Below are positions 8,493 through 22,666 of a DNA stretch of 64,000 nucleotides, one piece after another. Below the pieces are notes generated by a model. The model was not told the origin of the DNA, made no database searches, and worked only from the letters and a program-made list of their open reading frames with translations. The DNA is taken from NCBI GenBank assembly GCA_025358025.1, contig JANYKW010000008.1:41582-105581 (forward strand), read 5' to 3'. Position 1 is the stretch's first letter; every line of letters starts with the position of its first letter. The stretch is from Bacteroidia bacterium (GTDB lineage: Bacteria; Bacteroidota; Bacteroidia; Bacteroidales; Prolixibacteraceae). The translations under genes and the position numbers were made by a program.

Positions 8493-9839
8493 TTACTTTT
8501 CAGAGATGCAATACAAGTATTTAAATCCCCTTAGAAACAAGTCATCCCCAACGATAACAGGAGACGCGTGAAAGGTGTCTTCCAGCGTATTTTTGGCTAA
8601 AATTGAAAATTCTCCTCCAGCCTTCACGACGTTTACCACATTGGTAGCTGCTATATAGATTTTATCCCTGTTTCCGGTAGGTGAAGAAAAAATGTTGGTA
8701 ATGCCATCCAGTTTTTGATTGCTGTAAACAACCTTTCCGTGTTTGGCATCAAGGCAAGTCAACACTCCGTTGTTTCCTTTCAGAAAATAAAGTTTTCCAT
8801 CCATTAAAACCGGACTTGGTGTATAGGGAGTATCCTGGTTGTATTCCCAAAGTATTGCTGCTGTTCCGGTAATGTCACCTTTTGCATTTGCGAGGTCAAT
8901 GGCTTTAAGAGCATTTCCTCTGAATCCGCTCATCAGATACAATATGCCTTCAGCGTACAATGGAGTAGGAATCACGTTTTTGGTCATTCCCTTGCATTCC
9001 CAGATAATTTCACCTGTTTGTGCATCGTAACTTCTAACTTTGTTTGTTGCACTGGTAATCAGTTGAGCTTTCCCGTTTACTTCAACGATCAGTGGAGTTG
9101 CCCAGGCTGTAATTTCCTCCCTTTCTGATGTCCAGGCTTCTTTGCCGGTTTTCTTGTCCAGAGCATACAAATAAGATTTCTTCTGGTGGTCCCACTGCAG
9201 ATAAATCTTATCCTTGTAGAGAGCCGGGGAGCTGCCTTCACCAAAACTGGCAACGATTTCCATCTGGCCGAAATTGCGTCCCCACTTCACATTCCCTTTA
9301 AAATCAAGACAATATAGCCCGCGAGATCCGAAAAAGGCATAGATATTTTCGCCATCAGTTACCGGGGAGTTGGAGGCCCAGCTACCCAGTTCGTGGGTCC
9401 TTTCCAGTGGCGTTTCCTCTTTTACAACTGTTTGCCAGATTATTTTACCTGAGGTTTTATCCACCGATATCACTTTAAACTGGTGAATGAGTTCGGTTTG
9501 GGTGGGTGACATAGGACTGGCAGGTGCGGCTACATCCGTTTTCTCAGCTTTCCTGTCGGTAGCCACCGCTGTTTGGACAATGATTTGGTTTCCCCAGATG
9601 ATTGGTGTGGCATGACCTTTTCCAGGGATTTCAGTTTTCCATTTTACATTTTTCGTCTCGCTGAATTCCACCGGTGTGTTGCCACCGGCTACTGAACCCG
9701 TGTTGTAAAGTCCCCGCCAGGCGGGCCAGTTGGTGGTAAATGATGACAGATCCTGTGCTTTGGTCTCGATCAGAACGAGCAGTATACCAAATAAAAGAAA
9801 TGATTTCCGGAGGATTGAACGAAGAATGCAGTTTTTCAT
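8493..9839 (-). CDS. Secreted PQQ-like beta-propeller protein, first gene of the sugar operon
   Basis: From ATG 9839 the product has 449 residues: a short basic segment, a hydrophobic signal (SFLLFGILLVLIETKAQ), then repeated W-type blades such as WPAWRGLYNTG, VISVDKTSGKIIWQTV, LYALDKKTGKEAWTS and VRSYDAQTGEIIWEC. These are the PQQ/outer-membrane-assembly propeller repeats. Members of this group often lack PQQ and catalytic partners, so binding to a glycan or protein is as likely as dehydrogenase activity. An in-frame start at 9977 would put 46 non-signal residues in front and span the -7 box at 9896-9903, so I prefer 9839. The gene leads the MFS-GH2-GH27 operon. Confidence 0.82.
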   Translation of the reverse strand: MKNCILRSILRKSFLLFGILLVLIETKAQDLSSFTTNWPAWRGLYNTGSVAGGNTPVEFSETKNVKWKTEIPGKGHATPIIWGNQIIVQTAVATDRKAEKTDVAAPASPMSPTQTELIHQFKVISVDKTSGKIIWQTVVKEETPLERTHELGSWASNSPVTDGENIYAFFGSRGLYCLDFKGNVKWGRNFGQMEIVASFGEGSSPALYKDKIYLQWDHQKKSYLYALDKKTGKEAWTSEREEITAWATPLIVEVNGKAQLITSATNKVRSYDAQTGEIIWECKGMTKNVIPTPLYAEGILYLMSGFRGNALKAIDLANAKGDITGTAAILWEYNQDTPYTPSPVLMDGKLYFLKGNNGVLTCLDAKHGKVVYSNQKLDGITNIFSSPTGNRDKIYIAATNVVNVVKAGGEFSILAKNTLEDTFHASPVIVGDDLFLRGFKYLYCISEK

Positions 9840-9895
9840 GGTGGTGTTTTTTGATAGTTTAAAGATAGTTTGATCCTGAGTCAACCTATAGACAC

Positions 9896-9903
9896 CAAAT
9901 ATA
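9896..9903 (-). promoter_or_regulatory. Bacteroidota -7 box (TATATTTG) of the PQQ-MFS-GH2-GH27 operon
   Basis: On the minus strand TATATTTG matches the TAnnTTTG -7 element. It lies 57 bases before the ATG at 9839. No convincing -33 TTTG at the usual spacing is seen, so confidence is limited. The same octamer precedes three other minus-strand glycan genes in the window. Confidence 0.45.
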
Positions 9904-9943
9904 TCAAAACGTTTAAACATGAGGAAATTGAAGGCCAAATTTG

Positions 9944-9951
9944 TACCTTTG
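9944..9951 (+). promoter_or_regulatory. Possible -7 box (TACCTTTG) for the SGNH gene
   Basis: TACCTTTG fits TAnnTTTG and lies about 107 bases before the SGNH start at 10058, in the divergent gap. A -33 element is not clear. Confidence 0.3.
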
Positions 9952-10057
9952 AATGGTAAAAGTGTAGAAATGGACAATAACCTGATTAAATTGGAGTCTA
10001 TATGCTGGTACGCAAAGGATTAGACAATTGTTGGGATGACTCAAAACAGTTGAAACC

Positions 10058-12537
<2,480 letters not shown>

Positions 12538-12618
12538 GATATATTCGTAAGGACCTGTTTGTCAACCAACAAAATTTTAAAAAAGAAGAAATTGGGTGCG
12601 AAACATTAACTTTTCCAG

Positions 12619-16419
<3,801 letters not shown>

Positions 16420-16582
16420 TTAAGTCCACAATATTTGATTTTTCAGGCTACAATGGTTCTCGCAAAGCATGCAATGAAAATACTTCTGTCAGGTAAAAAA
16501 AGACAAACGCACAGCTACAATGCAGGACAAACCTATGAATCTCCTTAATGGAATGCCCGATTGGTCCGTCAATTCCCAGATG

Positions 16583-17686
16583 TTAGTATTTCCCGTGTTT
16601 TCTACAAAGTTCAATGAAGCGGATAACCCGTTCGGGTGTCACATCATTTTGCATAATATGCGCAGGAGAAATCATGTAACCTCCGTCTTTGCCCAGGATG
16701 CTTATCTTTTCGAGGATGTCGCGTTCCAGCTCCTCATCCGATCCAATCGGCAGCAATTCTTGTTGGTCTATGGCTCCCCAGAAGCTAAACATATCCCCGA
16801 ACCGCTCTTTCATGTCCGGTGGAAGATGTCCCGGCACACCTGGCTGAACCGGGTTAAATACTTCAAATCCAATCTCCCTGATATCGTCAAGTAATTCAGC
16901 TACTGCTCCGTCGCAGTGCAGGATGGGGATGATATCGGGTTTGGCCTCTTTGAAGCTGTCGATCATCCGTTTGTAATGGGGTTTCAACTGCTCCCTGAAA
17001 GTTTCGGGTGGCATGATCAAACTTTGCTGGGTCCCAAAATCATCTCCGACCCATATGGCATCAACTCCTTTCTCAATCAATTTCAGGCCGATTTGAGTCT
17101 GATATGCTGCACAGGCTTCAAAAAGTGGGATTACATATTCAGTCTCCATCATCATGTCGACCAGCAGTTTTTCCATGCCGACCAGTTGATGAGCCAATGA
17201 GAAGATTGTAACTTCAATGTCGCCAAAGATCAGGTAATCATTTTTGAATTTACTGACAAGTTCCTCTGCGTCGCGAAACCGGCCCGGAGCATTTGGATCC
17301 GGGAATTGATAAGCATCTATGTCGGCCTTGGTTTCGGCGTGAGCCAGGGGATAATTGACTACCTCCACATAAATATCACCCTGGCGCATTTTCATACGGT
17401 ATTCATTAAGCCATGTACCATCTGCCTCTTTTTCAATATGAAAGTCGTCCGATACTGATGCCCCTGTTATAACCACATCGCTGCCCATGGCGACACGAAG
17501 TTCATTGGCACTAATGCGGTATGTTACATCCTCGTAAAGATTTTCGGTGTAATTTACAGGTATCCCCAACGCTTTCCCAAAATGATCGTACAGCTGCCGG
17601 CACAGGTCGAATTGAACGGGCACCCTGTCCGGTAGCCCAGGCATTCTTTTGAATGCTTTTAAGACGCGTTCTCTTGAGTTCATCAT
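16583..17686 (-). CDS. Uroporphyrinogen decarboxylase-family (MtaA/CmuA-like) protein
   Basis: The 367-residue protein from ATG 17683/17686 starts MNSRERVLKAFKR and keeps the UroD barrel: RVPVQFD, GVDAIWVGDDFGTQ, the IPILHCDGAV segment and NPVQPG. In MtaA/MtbA-type corrinoid methyltransferases an H-x-C motif binds zinc. Here the aligned triplet is His-Cys-Asp, so the usual cysteine position is Asp and metal binding may differ. True HemE function is unlikely given the hydrolase context. A methyl-transfer role on a methylated carbon source is a family-based guess. The frame runs upstream to 17788 into the next gene; I reject that start. A 60-base gap separates it from the tudor-like gene upstream. 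Confidence 0.8.
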   Translation of the reverse strand: MMNSRERVLKAFKRMPGLPDRVPVQFDLCRQLYDHFGKALGIPVNYTENLYEDVTYRISANELRVAMGSDVVITGASVSDDFHIEKEADGTWLNEYRMKMRQGDIYVEVVNYPLAHAETKADIDAYQFPDPNAPGRFRDAEELVSKFKNDYLIFGDIEVTIFSLAHQLVGMEKLLVDMMMETEYVIPLFEACAAYQTQIGLKLIEKGVDAIWVGDDFGTQQSLIMPPETFREQLKPHYKRMIDSFKEAKPDIIPILHCDGAVAELLDDIREIGFEVFNPVQPGVPGHLPPDMKERFGDMFSFWGAIDQQELLPIGSDEELERDILEKISILGKDGGYMISPAHIMQNDVTPERVIRFIELCRKHGKY

Positions 17687-17747
17687 TGACTTATTAAACC
17701 GGCCTGTCCCGGCGGATTGGACGATATTACCATTATTCCACTCATTT

Positions 17748-18278
17748 TCATGATTTTGCCCCCACGAAATAGTGTTTGGTTTCGGCAAAAAGAAGGTTGA
17801 AAGAGGTTAGTGACCCATAGATTCGGGTGATATATTGCTGCATATTCACCTTCTCCTCATCGGATAATCCGGGATGGCTGTTTATATTTTGTTCCAGTAC
17901 GCGAAGCCGGTCTCTCAGCATGACGATTTTGTGGAAAAAACCTTCGATGGGAATCTCCTTGGGTTTAAGGCTGAGATTAGCTGGTTGAAGGAGCATATTT
18001 CCTCCGATCCATTTATCTCCAAGAGGAACCAGCTCCTGCAAAACGTTTTGTTCTTCCAGAACAAAGCGGATCACTTTTTCCACCTCTGCCAGGGTTAATG
18101 AATTTTTTGGCTTTTCCGCCGGAAATTCCTTTATCTCTAAATCCTCGTTGCGCTTGGTTAGCTCAATCTTCCCTCCGTGTTCGAAAAAGATCTCGTAGGA
18201 GGTGATTTTATTTTTACTGACGATCCCCTCTCCGTAACGTGGATGTTCGACGCGGGTACCAACTGCTAATTCTTCCAT
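17748..18278 (-). CDS. Conserved protein with N-terminal tudor/CarD-like domain
   Basis: A soluble, charged 176-residue protein. Residues 3-60 (VGTRVEHPRYGEGIV, then short beta strands) resemble the small beta-barrel found in CarD, Mfd and the C-terminus of UvrD, which contacts RNA polymerase. The rest is mostly helical (LTLAEVEKVIRFVLEEQ, KIVMLRDRLRVLEQNI, DEEKVNMQQYITRIYGSL) and is not assigned. It may bind RNA polymerase or DNA, but no function is established from sequence alone. It is followed by the UroD-like gene on the same strand. Confidence 0.7.
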   Translation of the reverse strand: MEELAVGTRVEHPRYGEGIVSKNKITSYEIFFEHGGKIELTKRNEDLEIKEFPAEKPKNSLTLAEVEKVIRFVLEEQNVLQELVPLGDKWIGGNMLLQPANLSLKPKEIPIEGFFHKIVMLRDRLRVLEQNINSHPGLSDEEKVNMQQYITRIYGSLTSFNLLFAETKHYFVGAKS

Positions 18279-18349
18279 CTTAATAGAGTTTTCGTAAAGG
18301 TAAAAACTCTTTGCTTCTCTCCAAAACGAATGGAACTTCGCGTATAAAA

Positions 18350-18413
18350 TTCACCATAATAGGCACATAGTTTACATTAGCGACGATGATGTATATGGGC
18401 CTATTGTGGTGAA
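18350..18413. repeat. Imperfect 20-bp inverted repeat, possible terminator
   Basis: TTCACCATAATAGGCACATA (18350-18369) faces TATGGGCCTATTGTGGTGAA (18394-18413); 18 of 20 positions pair, across a 24-base spacer. It lies between the sulfatase relic and the tudor-like gene and could stop minus-strand transcripts, as the flank reads TTTTATACG. A mobile-element end is the alternative; no transposase is nearby. Confidence 0.5.
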
Positions 18414-18456
18414 ATACCATTTTTTTTTAGACACTTCCAGATATTGAGATTGTTAC

Positions 18457-18738
18457 CTAATCTCCTGGATATGGGCAAGGCGTCTTTGCGACCTTGTCTA
18501 CAGGTAGTTGTGCGTCTACTGACTTGAGGTAATCTCCCAGTTTTTTGGTTAATTTCATTACAATGTCTGGATGAATGGCTGCCACATCTGAATTTTCGCC
18601 AATATCGAGCGGAATGTTATAGCGTTCATTTTTCCCATCTTTGTACCAGTGAATCAGGCTCCAGCGGGGTATGTACCGCCAAAAGCAAACAGAGGCAGGA
18701 AGACAGTCGTCAACAACCCGATTCCAACATGTTTGCAT
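18457..18738 (-). pseudogene. C-terminal relic of an arylsulfatase
   Basis: The readable part (about residues 25-93 of the frame) carries the usual tail of family S1 sulfatases: LIHWYKDGKNERYNIPLDIGE, then VAAIHPDIVMKLTKKLGDYLK, AQLPVDKVAKT and a closing PYP. All catalytic parts, including the formylglycine motif CxPSR, are missing. The first residues do not look like sulfatase and probably include a frameshift. It lies between the PQQ-propeller gene (48 bases upstream) and an inverted repeat. This is a remnant of a once larger carbohydrate locus that handled a sulfated glycan (inference). Confidence 0.72.
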
Positions 18739-18786
18739 AAATATCTCCTGAGACTCATTGCTATCAGTTTGGATAAAAACAGCAAA

Positions 18787-20028
18787 TTATTTTTTAAGGT
18801 CGTACACAATTAAAGCTTCGTTGTGCCTAATATACAACTTCTTATCGGCGATCACAGGATGCGCCCAGTGCTGTGCTGTTCCAAGAGGCACTTTGAATCT
18901 GCTGATAATGATAAATATGCCTGGATCGGCTTCCACAAGGGCCATTTCTCCGTCCTTCTCTGCATAGCAATATAAATTTCCATCTGCATAAATCACCGGA
19001 CCACCACCCAACCCTTTAGCAATGTATTTGGTTTCTCCGGTTTTCAGATCAATGCAGAACCATTTTGGTTGCAGATACACTGAACCATAAATGAAGCCAT
19101 CATTTAAAATAGCACCTTCCATTAGGTTTGTAAATTCCTTGTTTCGCCATGCAATATCTGCTTTTTTGCCATCAGTTGAAAGTTGCAGCATTACCAGACC
19201 CGAACTGTCTTTTTTTGAAGCGCTGGATACAATAATTTTGCCAGCTGAAAAGAGCGGTGTGTTGGCATGAATCTTATTGTCCTGAAACTGATGAATGCGC
19301 CAGTACATTTCACCACTTTCTGCATCCAGTCCGATGATGGAACTTGCGGTAAGATTAACGAGCAAGCGAGTGCCATTTTGGTTTATTAAAATGGGGGAAG
19401 AGTAGGTTGCCGGCTCACCGAATGCGGGGCTTGACCATATTTTCTTGCCTGTGAAACGATTCAATGCCACCATGTTGTTCGTTTTCCCCCCTGGGGTACA
19501 ATACAGGATATCACCATCGATCAGCACCGATTCTGCATATCCAAACTGAACTGAGTCGGCCTGCATATCCTTAAAAAAATCGACACTCCAAACTTTATCG
19601 CCGTTCTGTGCATTGAGGCAATGAACACTTCCGTTTCCGCTTTCCACATAAACCAGATCGTCTACAACAGTTGGAGTAGAACGCGCTCCGGGAAATATTC
19701 CGGTCCAGTCCTTGCCATAGCTCTTCTTCCACAACATCTTGCCTTTTGTATCAAAAACAAAAAGAAAGCCTTCAGAAGTGAGTGTGTCAGGAATGCCCGT
19801 GACAAATACTTTTTCGTTGGATACAGCGACACTTCCATGTCCTGTTCCTAGCCCCTCGAAAGACCACAGCATTTTTGGCCCTTCTGCAGGCCATTCTTTC
19901 AGTAATCCGGTTTCGGTATATATGCCGTCACGGTTGGGGCCACGCCACTGCGATTGAGCCAATCCGGTTAAGGATCCTGATGCCAAGGTCAAAAAGAGAA
20001 GAAAAATCAGAAATATCTTTTGGTTCAT
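18787..20028 (-). CDS. Secreted PQQ-like beta-propeller protein paired with GH105
   Basis: The 413-residue protein has a signal peptide (1-25), then QWRGPNRDGIYTETGLLKEWP, the typical N-terminus of this propeller group, and regular blades (FVFDTKGKMLWKKSYG, HCLNAQNGDKVWSVDF, VALNRFTGKKIWSSP, IGLDAESGEMYWRIHQ, FCIDLKTGETKYIAK). No heme motif and no clear PQQ dehydrogenase catalytic residues are seen. It starts 22 bases after the GH105 stop, so the two are co-transcribed. This is the second PQQ-type propeller joined to a hydrolase in this window. A binding or oxidising role on the product is possible but unproven. Confidence 0.85.
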   Translation of the reverse strand: MNQKIFLIFLLFLTLASGSLTGLAQSQWRGPNRDGIYTETGLLKEWPAEGPKMLWSFEGLGTGHGSVAVSNEKVFVTGIPDTLTSEGFLFVFDTKGKMLWKKSYGKDWTGIFPGARSTPTVVDDLVYVESGNGSVHCLNAQNGDKVWSVDFFKDMQADSVQFGYAESVLIDGDILYCTPGGKTNNMVALNRFTGKKIWSSPAFGEPATYSSPILINQNGTRLLVNLTASSIIGLDAESGEMYWRIHQFQDNKIHANTPLFSAGKIIVSSASKKDSSGLVMLQLSTDGKKADIAWRNKEFTNLMEGAILNDGFIYGSVYLQPKWFCIDLKTGETKYIAKGLGGGPVIYADGNLYCYAEKDGEMALVEADPGIFIIISRFKVPLGTAQHWAHPVIADKKLYIRHNEALIVYDLKK

Positions 20029-20050
20029 CTGAATAGTATATGCAGTAAGG

Positions 20051-21151
20051 TTATCTCTTTAGCTTGATCACTTCGCTTCCGGCCAGCAGGAATGCTCCTG
20101 ATCCATAGACTTCCCAGCTGTCGGCATTGAAATTTTTCTTTGGATCGGCTCCGACAGGCTGTACCCATCCTACATGGCCATCTTTTTGGACACATTTGTT
20201 CAGGGCAATCCACGCTTTTTCTACGATCGGAAGGTAGGTCGCCTTGTCGAGAATTCCGTTGTTGATTCCCCATGCCATGGCATAACAATCAAAACCAGAA
20301 CCGCTTACTTCGCCTCCGGGATAAGAATCCGGATCAAGCAGGCTGGCACGCCACAGTCCGTCGGCTTGCTGCAATTCTTTCAGTCTTGAAGACATTTCCT
20401 TAAAAAGATTGATGTAAAAATCCTTTCCGGCATTGTTGGCAGGCAGCTCCTGCAAGACTCGAACCAGTCCACCCATGACCCATCCATTGCCCCGTGACCA
20501 GAAAATCTTCTTTCCGTTGGCCTCACGGATATCACTACCGTCATTTTTAATCACATATTTCAGGTCGCGCGCAAAAAGATGCTCCTCTTTGTCGTACAAA
20601 AGTTCGTAACACTCTTTGAATAACTGATCGCTGTAGGCAAGATAACTGTCGTTGCCTGTTGCATTACCAAGCTTCACCATGGCCGGAGGTCCCATAAAAA
20701 GAGCATCACACCACCACCATCTGATTACCTGAATCCCTTTGATAGGGTAGGGCTTCGTCATGAAGATGGCAAGCGTATCGATAAAGGGCTGGATCATCTC
20801 CTGCTTTTTCTCCACATTGTATAGATCAACATAGGTTTGACAGATGGCGATATCATCAGCATGGTACCAGCGTTTACCGGGCTTCCAGCCATTCTTGTTT
20901 CCCATATCCATCAATGCCTGATAGATTGTCCTGGATTTCGTTGTTTCCCAGGCAGCCGTCACTCCTGCATAAAACGCTCCGTTGGTCCAGTCGGTTGGCT
21001 CATGTTTGGGATTTTTCAACTGCCAGGCGGTGACATTTTCCATGGTTTTTTTGATATTCCGGGCAGCGAATAGTTTTTTTGTATTCTCAGTTTTTGCAAA
21101 ACTTACTGAAGCGACAAGAGCTAAGACAAACACAGCAATCATTTTCTTCAT
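20051..21151 (-). CDS. GH105 unsaturated rhamnogalacturonyl hydrolase-like enzyme
   Basis: A 366-residue protein with a signal peptide (1-19) and an alpha/alpha-barrel pattern: TDWTNGAFYAGV, RWYHADDIAICQTY, WWWCDALFMGPP, FWSRGNGWVMGGL, DGLWRASLLDPDSYPGGEVSGSG. Asp149 in WWWCDALF corresponds to the catalytic Asp of YteR. GH88/GH105 enzymes hydrate the double bond left by polysaccharide lyases and release unsaturated uronic acid from rhamnogalacturonan, ulvan-like or other uronate oligosaccharides. Export to the periplasm fits Bacteroidota members. It leads a two-gene operon with a PQQ-type propeller. Confidence 0.92.
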   Translation of the reverse strand: MKKMIAVFVLALVASVSFAKTENTKKLFAARNIKKTMENVTAWQLKNPKHEPTDWTNGAFYAGVTAAWETTKSRTIYQALMDMGNKNGWKPGKRWYHADDIAICQTYVDLYNVEKKQEMIQPFIDTLAIFMTKPYPIKGIQVIRWWWCDALFMGPPAMVKLGNATGNDSYLAYSDQLFKECYELLYDKEEHLFARDLKYVIKNDGSDIREANGKKIFWSRGNGWVMGGLVRVLQELPANNAGKDFYINLFKEMSSRLKELQQADGLWRASLLDPDSYPGGEVSGSGFDCYAMAWGINNGILDKATYLPIVEKAWIALNKCVQKDGHVGWVQPVGADPKKNFNADSWEVYGSGAFLLAGSEVIKLKR

Positions 21152-21181
21152 AATGCAATGGATTTATGGTTAATTAGAGCA

Positions 21182-21189
21182 CAAATATA
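21182..21189 (-). promoter_or_regulatory. -7 box (TATATTTG) of the GH105-PQQ operon
   Basis: Minus-strand TATATTTG lies 31 bases before the GH105 ATG (21151). The octamer is identical to those before the GH29, BNR and first PQQ genes. The -33 element is not evident. Confidence 0.5.
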
Positions 21190-21223
21190 TTAAGTTGCGC
21201 AATCGATTGTATGGACTTGTTGA

Positions 21224-21255
21224 TATAAATTATTGGATAATCAGTATAAATTATT
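21224..21255. repeat. Two direct TATAAATTATT copies at 21-base spacing
   Basis: TATAAATTATT occurs at 21224-21234 and 21245-21255. A 21-base period puts both on the same DNA face, as expected for a regulator bound in tandem. The A/T-rich composition makes chance possible. Confidence 0.4.
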
Positions 21256-21465
21256 AAAGAGTGCAACTTGAAATTCTGAATTGAATATTATACAACACGG
21301 TTTTTCTGTGAAATTTTTATCGGCTTTCTCTACCCTAAATTCCTTGGTTATATTACTTTTATTACTCATCTGTTGGAAAAATTAAATTTCGTTATAACGC
21401 ACTAAATATAAGTATCTTATCTAACAGATGCATCTTCCAATTTAATAATTTAGGAGAAAGCTTTT

Positions 21466-22632
21466 ATGTCAAAAGAAACAATGACTCCACGTGAACGGGT
21501 AAACGCAGCCCTAAACCATCAGGAATCCGATAGGGTTCCAATCGATTTAGGTGGTTTTCAAACAGGTATTCATAAGAATGCATATAAAGAATTGATTGAT
21601 TATTTAGGGATCAAAGAAGATATTGTGATGCTTGATCCGGTTCAGCAAATTGTGAAACCAAGCGAGGCCGTCCTGCAAAAATTCCACGTGGATGTCAGGT
21701 ATATCACCGCTCACGGCCCAGACTGTTTCAAGGGAGAAATTGAGCAAAATGTTAGAAACGGCAGGCTCTGGCATGATTTAAAGGATGAATTTGGGGTGAT
21801 ATGGTCAATGCCTGATGATCAGCAACTTTTCATGGATATTTCGCATCACCCTCTTGCAAATGCAGGAATTGAAGATATTGCCGATTATCCCTTTCCCGAT
21901 GGAACTGACAACACGCGATTCAAAGGTGTGCGGGAAGCTGCTTTGAAACTTCGCAACAATACTGATTATGCAATTTCGACCGGTATAGGTGGTGTGACTT
22001 ACGAATACTGCTGGTATTTGAGAGGATTAGAGCAATGGTATTGTGATACGCTTACCAATCCCGAATTTTGTGAAGCATTAATTGATCAGACTTTAAAATT
22101 CTGGTACAATTATTATACTGGCTTTATGGAAGCCGTGGGAGATATTGTAGATATTGTGATGATAGGTGATGACCTTGCCGGGCAAGATGGGCCGCTATTT
22201 TCTCCTGAATTTTACCGGGCTGTGGTTAAACCACGCCAAAAAAAACTGGTTCAACATATTCGTTCCCTGACCAAAGCAAAGATATGGTATCACACCTGCG
22301 GTTCATGTGTGGAATATATACCTGATTTGATTGACAACGGTGTGGATATTCTCAATCCCGTACAAACCAGTGCCAAAAATATGGATCCTGTTAATCTGAA
22401 AGGGCAATATGGCAATCAGATTGTTTTCTGGGGCGGAGGCGTTGATTCACAGCATGTTCTGCCTTTTGCTGCTCCCGATAAGGTAAAGAAAGACGTTAAA
22501 CAGTCTATCGAAAACTTCAAAAAAGGCGGTGGATATGTCTTTAATAATATTCATAATATCCAGTCGGGTGTGCCCCCTGAGAATATTGTAGCTATGTATG
22601 AAGCGGCCTATGAGTTTGGATTCTATAAATGA
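21466..22632 (+). CDS. Uroporphyrinogen decarboxylase-family (MtaA/CmuA-like) protein
   Basis: The 388-residue soluble protein begins MTPRERVNAALNHQESDRVPIDLGG, the usual N-terminus of the methyltransferase branch of the UroD family. It shows VMIGDDLAGQDGPLFSPEFYR, then KIWYHTCGSC with His276-x-Cys278, the zinc-binding motif of MtaA/MtbA enzymes, and NPVQTSA. Such proteins move methyl groups between a corrinoid protein and a thiol or folate, but no corrinoid protein gene lies in this window. It has a clear AGGAGA ribosome-binding site. It differs from its relative at 16583-17686, which has Asp at the cysteine position. A link to methylated sugars is only a hypothesis. Confidence 0.82.
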   Translation: MSKETMTPRERVNAALNHQESDRVPIDLGGFQTGIHKNAYKELIDYLGIKEDIVMLDPVQQIVKPSEAVLQKFHVDVRYITAHGPDCFKGEIEQNVRNGRLWHDLKDEFGVIWSMPDDQQLFMDISHHPLANAGIEDIADYPFPDGTDNTRFKGVREAALKLRNNTDYAISTGIGGVTYEYCWYLRGLEQWYCDTLTNPEFCEALIDQTLKFWYNYYTGFMEAVGDIVDIVMIGDDLAGQDGPLFSPEFYRAVVKPRQKKLVQHIRSLTKAKIWYHTCGSCVEYIPDLIDNGVDILNPVQTSAKNMDPVNLKGQYGNQIVFWGGGVDSQHVLPFAAPDKVKKDVKQSIENFKKGGGYVFNNIHNIQSGVPPENIVAMYEAAYEFGFYK

Positions 22633-22666
22633 AGACATCCCATTGGAATTAGCGGTAAAAATTTAC

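Larger units (their letters stand above)
21152..21465. promoter_or_regulatory. Divergent 314-base control region between GH105 and the second UroD-like gene
   Basis: No ORF is present. On the minus side lies a TATATTTG -7 box. In the middle are two direct copies of TATAAATTATT exactly 21 bases apart, bracketed by an inverted pair AAGTTGC (21192-21198) and GCAACTT (21263-21269). On the plus side AGGAGA (21453-21458) is a good ribosome-binding site seven bases before the ATG at 21466, unusual for this phylum. Confidence 0.5.

Noticed and set aside
17687..17788. Longer start of the first UroD-type protein at 17788
   Set aside because: It would run into the preceding tudor-like gene and add 34 residues without homology; the usual N-terminus is at 17683/17686.
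18350..18413. Insertion sequence end
   Set aside because: The inverted repeat has no transposase and no target-site duplication I could see; listed only as a repeat and possible terminator.
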